Positions 62,088 to 64,000 of a stretch of DNA of 64,000 bases are shown piece by piece. The DNA comes from Streptomyces katrae (lineage in GTDB: Bacteria; Actinomycetota; Actinomycetes; Streptomycetales; Streptomycetaceae). A model generated the notes under the pieces. The model saw only the letters and a program-made list of their open reading frames with translations. It did not search any database and had not been told where the DNA came from. Numbering within the stretch: position 1 is the stretch's first letter; every line of letters starts with the position of its first letter. The DNA is taken from the NCBI RefSeq assembly GCF_002028425.1, contig NZ_CP020043.1, positions 124,001-188,000 on the forward strand, in the 5' to 3' direction. The position numbers and the translations under genes were made by a program.

Positions 62088-64000
62088 CAGGAACCCTTCG
62101 GCATCAGGGCTGCCGCCATCGCGCGGACCGTGGGGAGTTCTGCGAACTGGTCGAGGGTGAGGGTGGTGCCGAAGCGCTTGCGGGTGGCCGTGAGGATGCG
62201 GGCCGCCGCGATGGAGTCGCCGCCGAGGGAGGTCAGGGTGTCCAGGGCGCCGACGTCCGGGCGGCGCAGGACCGTGGACCAGATGTCGCAGAGGATCTTC
62301 TCCGCCTGGGTGGCCGGGGCGCTGCCGCCCGGGGCGGGGCCGGTGGTGGGCGCCTGGGCGGCGAGTTCGGCCAGCCGGGCGCGGTCCACCTTGCCGTTGC
62401 GGGTCAGGGGGAGCTCTTCGTGCCAGAGCACGGCCGCCGGGAGCATGTAATCGGGGAGGTCGGCGCGCAGGGCCTGGCGGATCTCGGCCAGGTGGGGCCG
62501 GTGGCCGCCGGAGGGGACGAGGTGGGCGACGAGGCGGTTGCCCTGGGGGGCGACGACGGCCCGGCCGATCTCCGCGAGGGCCGCGAGGCGGGTCTCGACC
62601 TCGCCGGCCTCGATCCGGTACCCGTTGATCTTGATCTGGAAGTCGCTGCGGCCGAGGATCTGGAGGCTGCCGTCGGGCAGGTAGCGGCCCAAGTCGCCGG
62701 TGCGGTACAGGCGTTCGCCGCGCACGGGGTCCTCGTAGAAGCGTTCGGCGGTGCGCTCCGGGTCGCCCCAGTAGCCGCGGGCCAGGCCCGTGCCGGCGGC
62801 GGTGATCTCGCCGGTGACCCAGTCGGGGGCGTCGAGGCCGTGGCAGTCGAGGACGTAGGCGCGGTTGTTGGAGTTGGGGCGGCCGTAGGGGATGGAGGAG
62901 GAACCGTCCTCGTCCTCGCCCACCGGGTGCAGGACGTTCCAGACGGTGGTCTCGGTGGGGCCGCCGAGGGAGACCACCTCCAGGCCCGGCATCAGCTCGC
63001 GCAGCTGGGAGGGGAGGGCGGGCGGGATGCGGTCGCCGCTCATCAGGACCAGCCGCAGGCCGGGCGGTACGTCGCCGTCGGAGCGGGCCTGGCCGTGCAG
63101 CAGGCCGACGATGGCGGGGACGGAGTTCCACACCGTGACCCCGTACAGCCAGCACAGTTCGAGCCAGTGGGCGGGGTCGGTGGCCTTGTCGCGGTCGGGC
63201 ATGACGAGGGCGGCGCCGGCCGAGAGGGCGCCGAAGACGTCCCAGACGGACAGGTCGAAGTGGAAGGCGCTGACGGCCATGAACCGGTCCTCGGCGGTGA
63301 TCCCGAAGCGGCCCTGGCAGTCGGCGACGAGGTTGGCGACGCTGCGGTGGCTGACCATGACGCCCTTGGGGGCGCCGGTGGTGCCGGAGGTGTAGAGCAC
63401 GTAGGCGAGGTCGTCGGGGTGGGAGCCGGGGAGCCGGTCGGGGAGTTCGGCGCGGCCGGAGCAGGGGCGGGTGAGGTCGAAGGCGGCGACGGTGTCGTCG
63501 GAGGGCCGGCCGGAGTTGGTGAGCACGCAGCGCACCTTGCCGTCGGTGAGCATGTACTCCTGCCGGGCGGCGGGCAGGGCGGCGTCCACGGGCAGGTAGG
63601 CGGCTCCGGCGAGGACGGTGGCGAGGATGCCGACGATCTGTTCGGGGCCCCGGTGGCAGACGAGGCCGACGAGTTCGCCGCGGCCGACGCCCTGGGCGCG
63701 CAGCCAGGTCGCGGCGGTGGCGGCCCGGTGCAGGAGTTCGCCGTAGCTGACGGTGCGGTCGGAGGTGAGGATCGCGGGCGCGGCGGGGGTGCGGGCCGCA
63801 CGGGCCACGATGGCGTCGCCGAGCATTTCGTCGGGCAGGGCGACGGCGGTGTCGTTGGCGGCGGCGCGGCGCTCGCGCTGGGCGGGCGGCAGCAGGTCGA
63901 AGGAGTGGCGCTGCCAGGAGCTCTCGTCGACGAGGGTTTCCAGGAGGGTGCGGTAGCCGTGTGCGAGGTCGTCGAGAAGGCCCTCGCAGAAGAGTTCGTC
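62087..64000 (-). CDS. Nonribosomal peptide synthetase, C-terminal part (C-A-PCP), cut by window edge
   Basis: 638 codons lie inside the window and the 5' end is outside. Residues at the edge look like a condensation-domain tail (RTLLETLVDES, FDLLPPAQRERRAAANDT). The A domain follows: YVLYTSGTTGAPKGVMVSH (A3), FDLSVWDVFGALSAGA (A4), SLGGPTETTVWN (A5), YRTGDLGRY (A7), QIKINGYRIEAGEVE (A8) and LTRNGKVDR (A10). A PCP with LGGDSIAA ends the protein, with no TE. The pocket region (FDLSVW, VWNSVPA, MSGD, SLGG) resembles Cys/Ser-activating domains, which is an inference. The internal ATG at 63826 is not the true start. Confidence 0.88.
   Translation of the reverse strand, partial: DELFCEGLLDDLAHGYRTLLETLVDESSWQRHSFDLLPPAQRERRAAANDTAVALPDEMLGDAIVARAARTPAAPAILTSDRTVSYGELLHRAATAATWLRAQGVGRGELVGLVCHRGPEQIVGILATVLAGAAYLPVDAALPAARQEYMLTDGKVRCVLTNSGRPSDDTVAAFDLTRPCSGRAELPDRLPGSHPDDLAYVLYTSGTTGAPKGVMVSHRSVANLVADCQGRFGITAEDRFMAVSAFHFDLSVWDVFGALSAGAALVMPDRDKATDPAHWLELCWLYGVTVWNSVPAIVGLLHGQARSDGDVPPGLRLVLMSGDRIPPALPSQLRELMPGLEVVSLGGPTETTVWNVLHPVGEDEDGSSSIPYGRPNSNNRAYVLDCHGLDAPDWVTGEITAAGTGLARGYWGDPERTAERFYEDPVRGERLYRTGDLGRYLPDGSLQILGRSDFQIKINGYRIEAGEVETRLAALAEIGRAVVAPQGNRLVAHLVPSGGHRPHLAEIRQALRADLPDYMLPAAVLWHEELPLTRNGKVDRARLAELAAQAPTTGPAPGGSAPATQAEKILCDIWSTVLRRPDVGALDTLTSLGGDSIAAARILTATRKRFGTTLTLDQFAELPTVRAMAAALMPKGS

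Noticed and set aside
62087..63826. Start of the NRPS gene at the internal ATG 63826
   Set aside because: The frame continues unbroken to the window edge with condensation-domain-like sequence, so the gene is truncated by the window.

Overview
The window reads as chromosomal DNA of a Streptomyces-type actinomycete. GC content is very high, with strong third-position bias. Families typical of the group are present: SARP and AfsR-like regulators, an LmbU-type regulator, korAB, a 4'-phosphopantetheinyl transferase, and leaderless promoters. The actinobacterial cysHCDN-ssuABC sulfate/sulfonate locus is also here. There is no rRNA, CRISPR array or intact insertion sequence. There is one tRNA-like gene, and it is abnormal.

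Layout. 1-228: tail of an unidentified gene, a hairpin and a MITE-like inverted repeat. 258-16897: accessory oxidoreductases, a kinase-fold protein, an MMPL exporter and many regulators (AfsR-like, LmbU-like, ribbon-helix-helix, TetR, XRE). 16850-20499: a tightly packed leftward set of a 2-oxoglutarate/Fe dioxygenase, korA and korB. 20645-27916: rightward ACP, PKS (KS-AT-DH-ACP), acyl ligase, thioesterase II and SnoaL-like protein. 27984-31313: TetR, MFS exporter and a stand-alone SARP. 31328-43487: sulfur assimilation (CbiX-type chelatase, ssuABC, cysNDCH, sulfite reductase), with a secreted selenium-binding-type protein and a membrane protein placed inside it. 43543-45017: a VOC protein and a VapBC-like toxin-antitoxin pair. 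45099-64000: a second biosynthetic block.

The second block contains a full set of homologues of the valanimycin-type azoxy pathway: PLP decarboxylase, acyl-CoA-dehydrogenase-like amine N-hydroxylase with flavin reductase, seryl-tRNA synthetase, DUF2156-type aminoacyl-tRNA transferase, a small polytopic membrane protein (hydrazine-synthase candidate) and a diiron protein (azoxy-synthase candidate). A permease, a heme-oxygenase-like diiron protein and a leftward PPTase/C45/GNAT/ACP/ligase/NRPS operon complete it. The expected logic is amino acid to amine to hydroxylamine, seryl transfer from Ser-tRNA, N-N bond formation, oxidation to azoxy, and elaboration by the PKS/NRPS parts.

Two things stand out. 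First, 47690-47774 folds as a class II, tRNA-Ser-like tRNA with a CUU anticodon and an atypical C37. It has its own terminator and a promoter carrying the same 11-bp-spaced repeats as the biosynthetic genes, so it may be a pathway-dedicated seryl carrier. Second, GTCAG-type pentamers repeated at exactly 11-bp spacing (the SARP-operator geometry) precede the biosynthetic operons on both sides of the sulfur genes, and apparently also cysH and the secreted protein. This suggests one SARP regulon spanning the split cluster.
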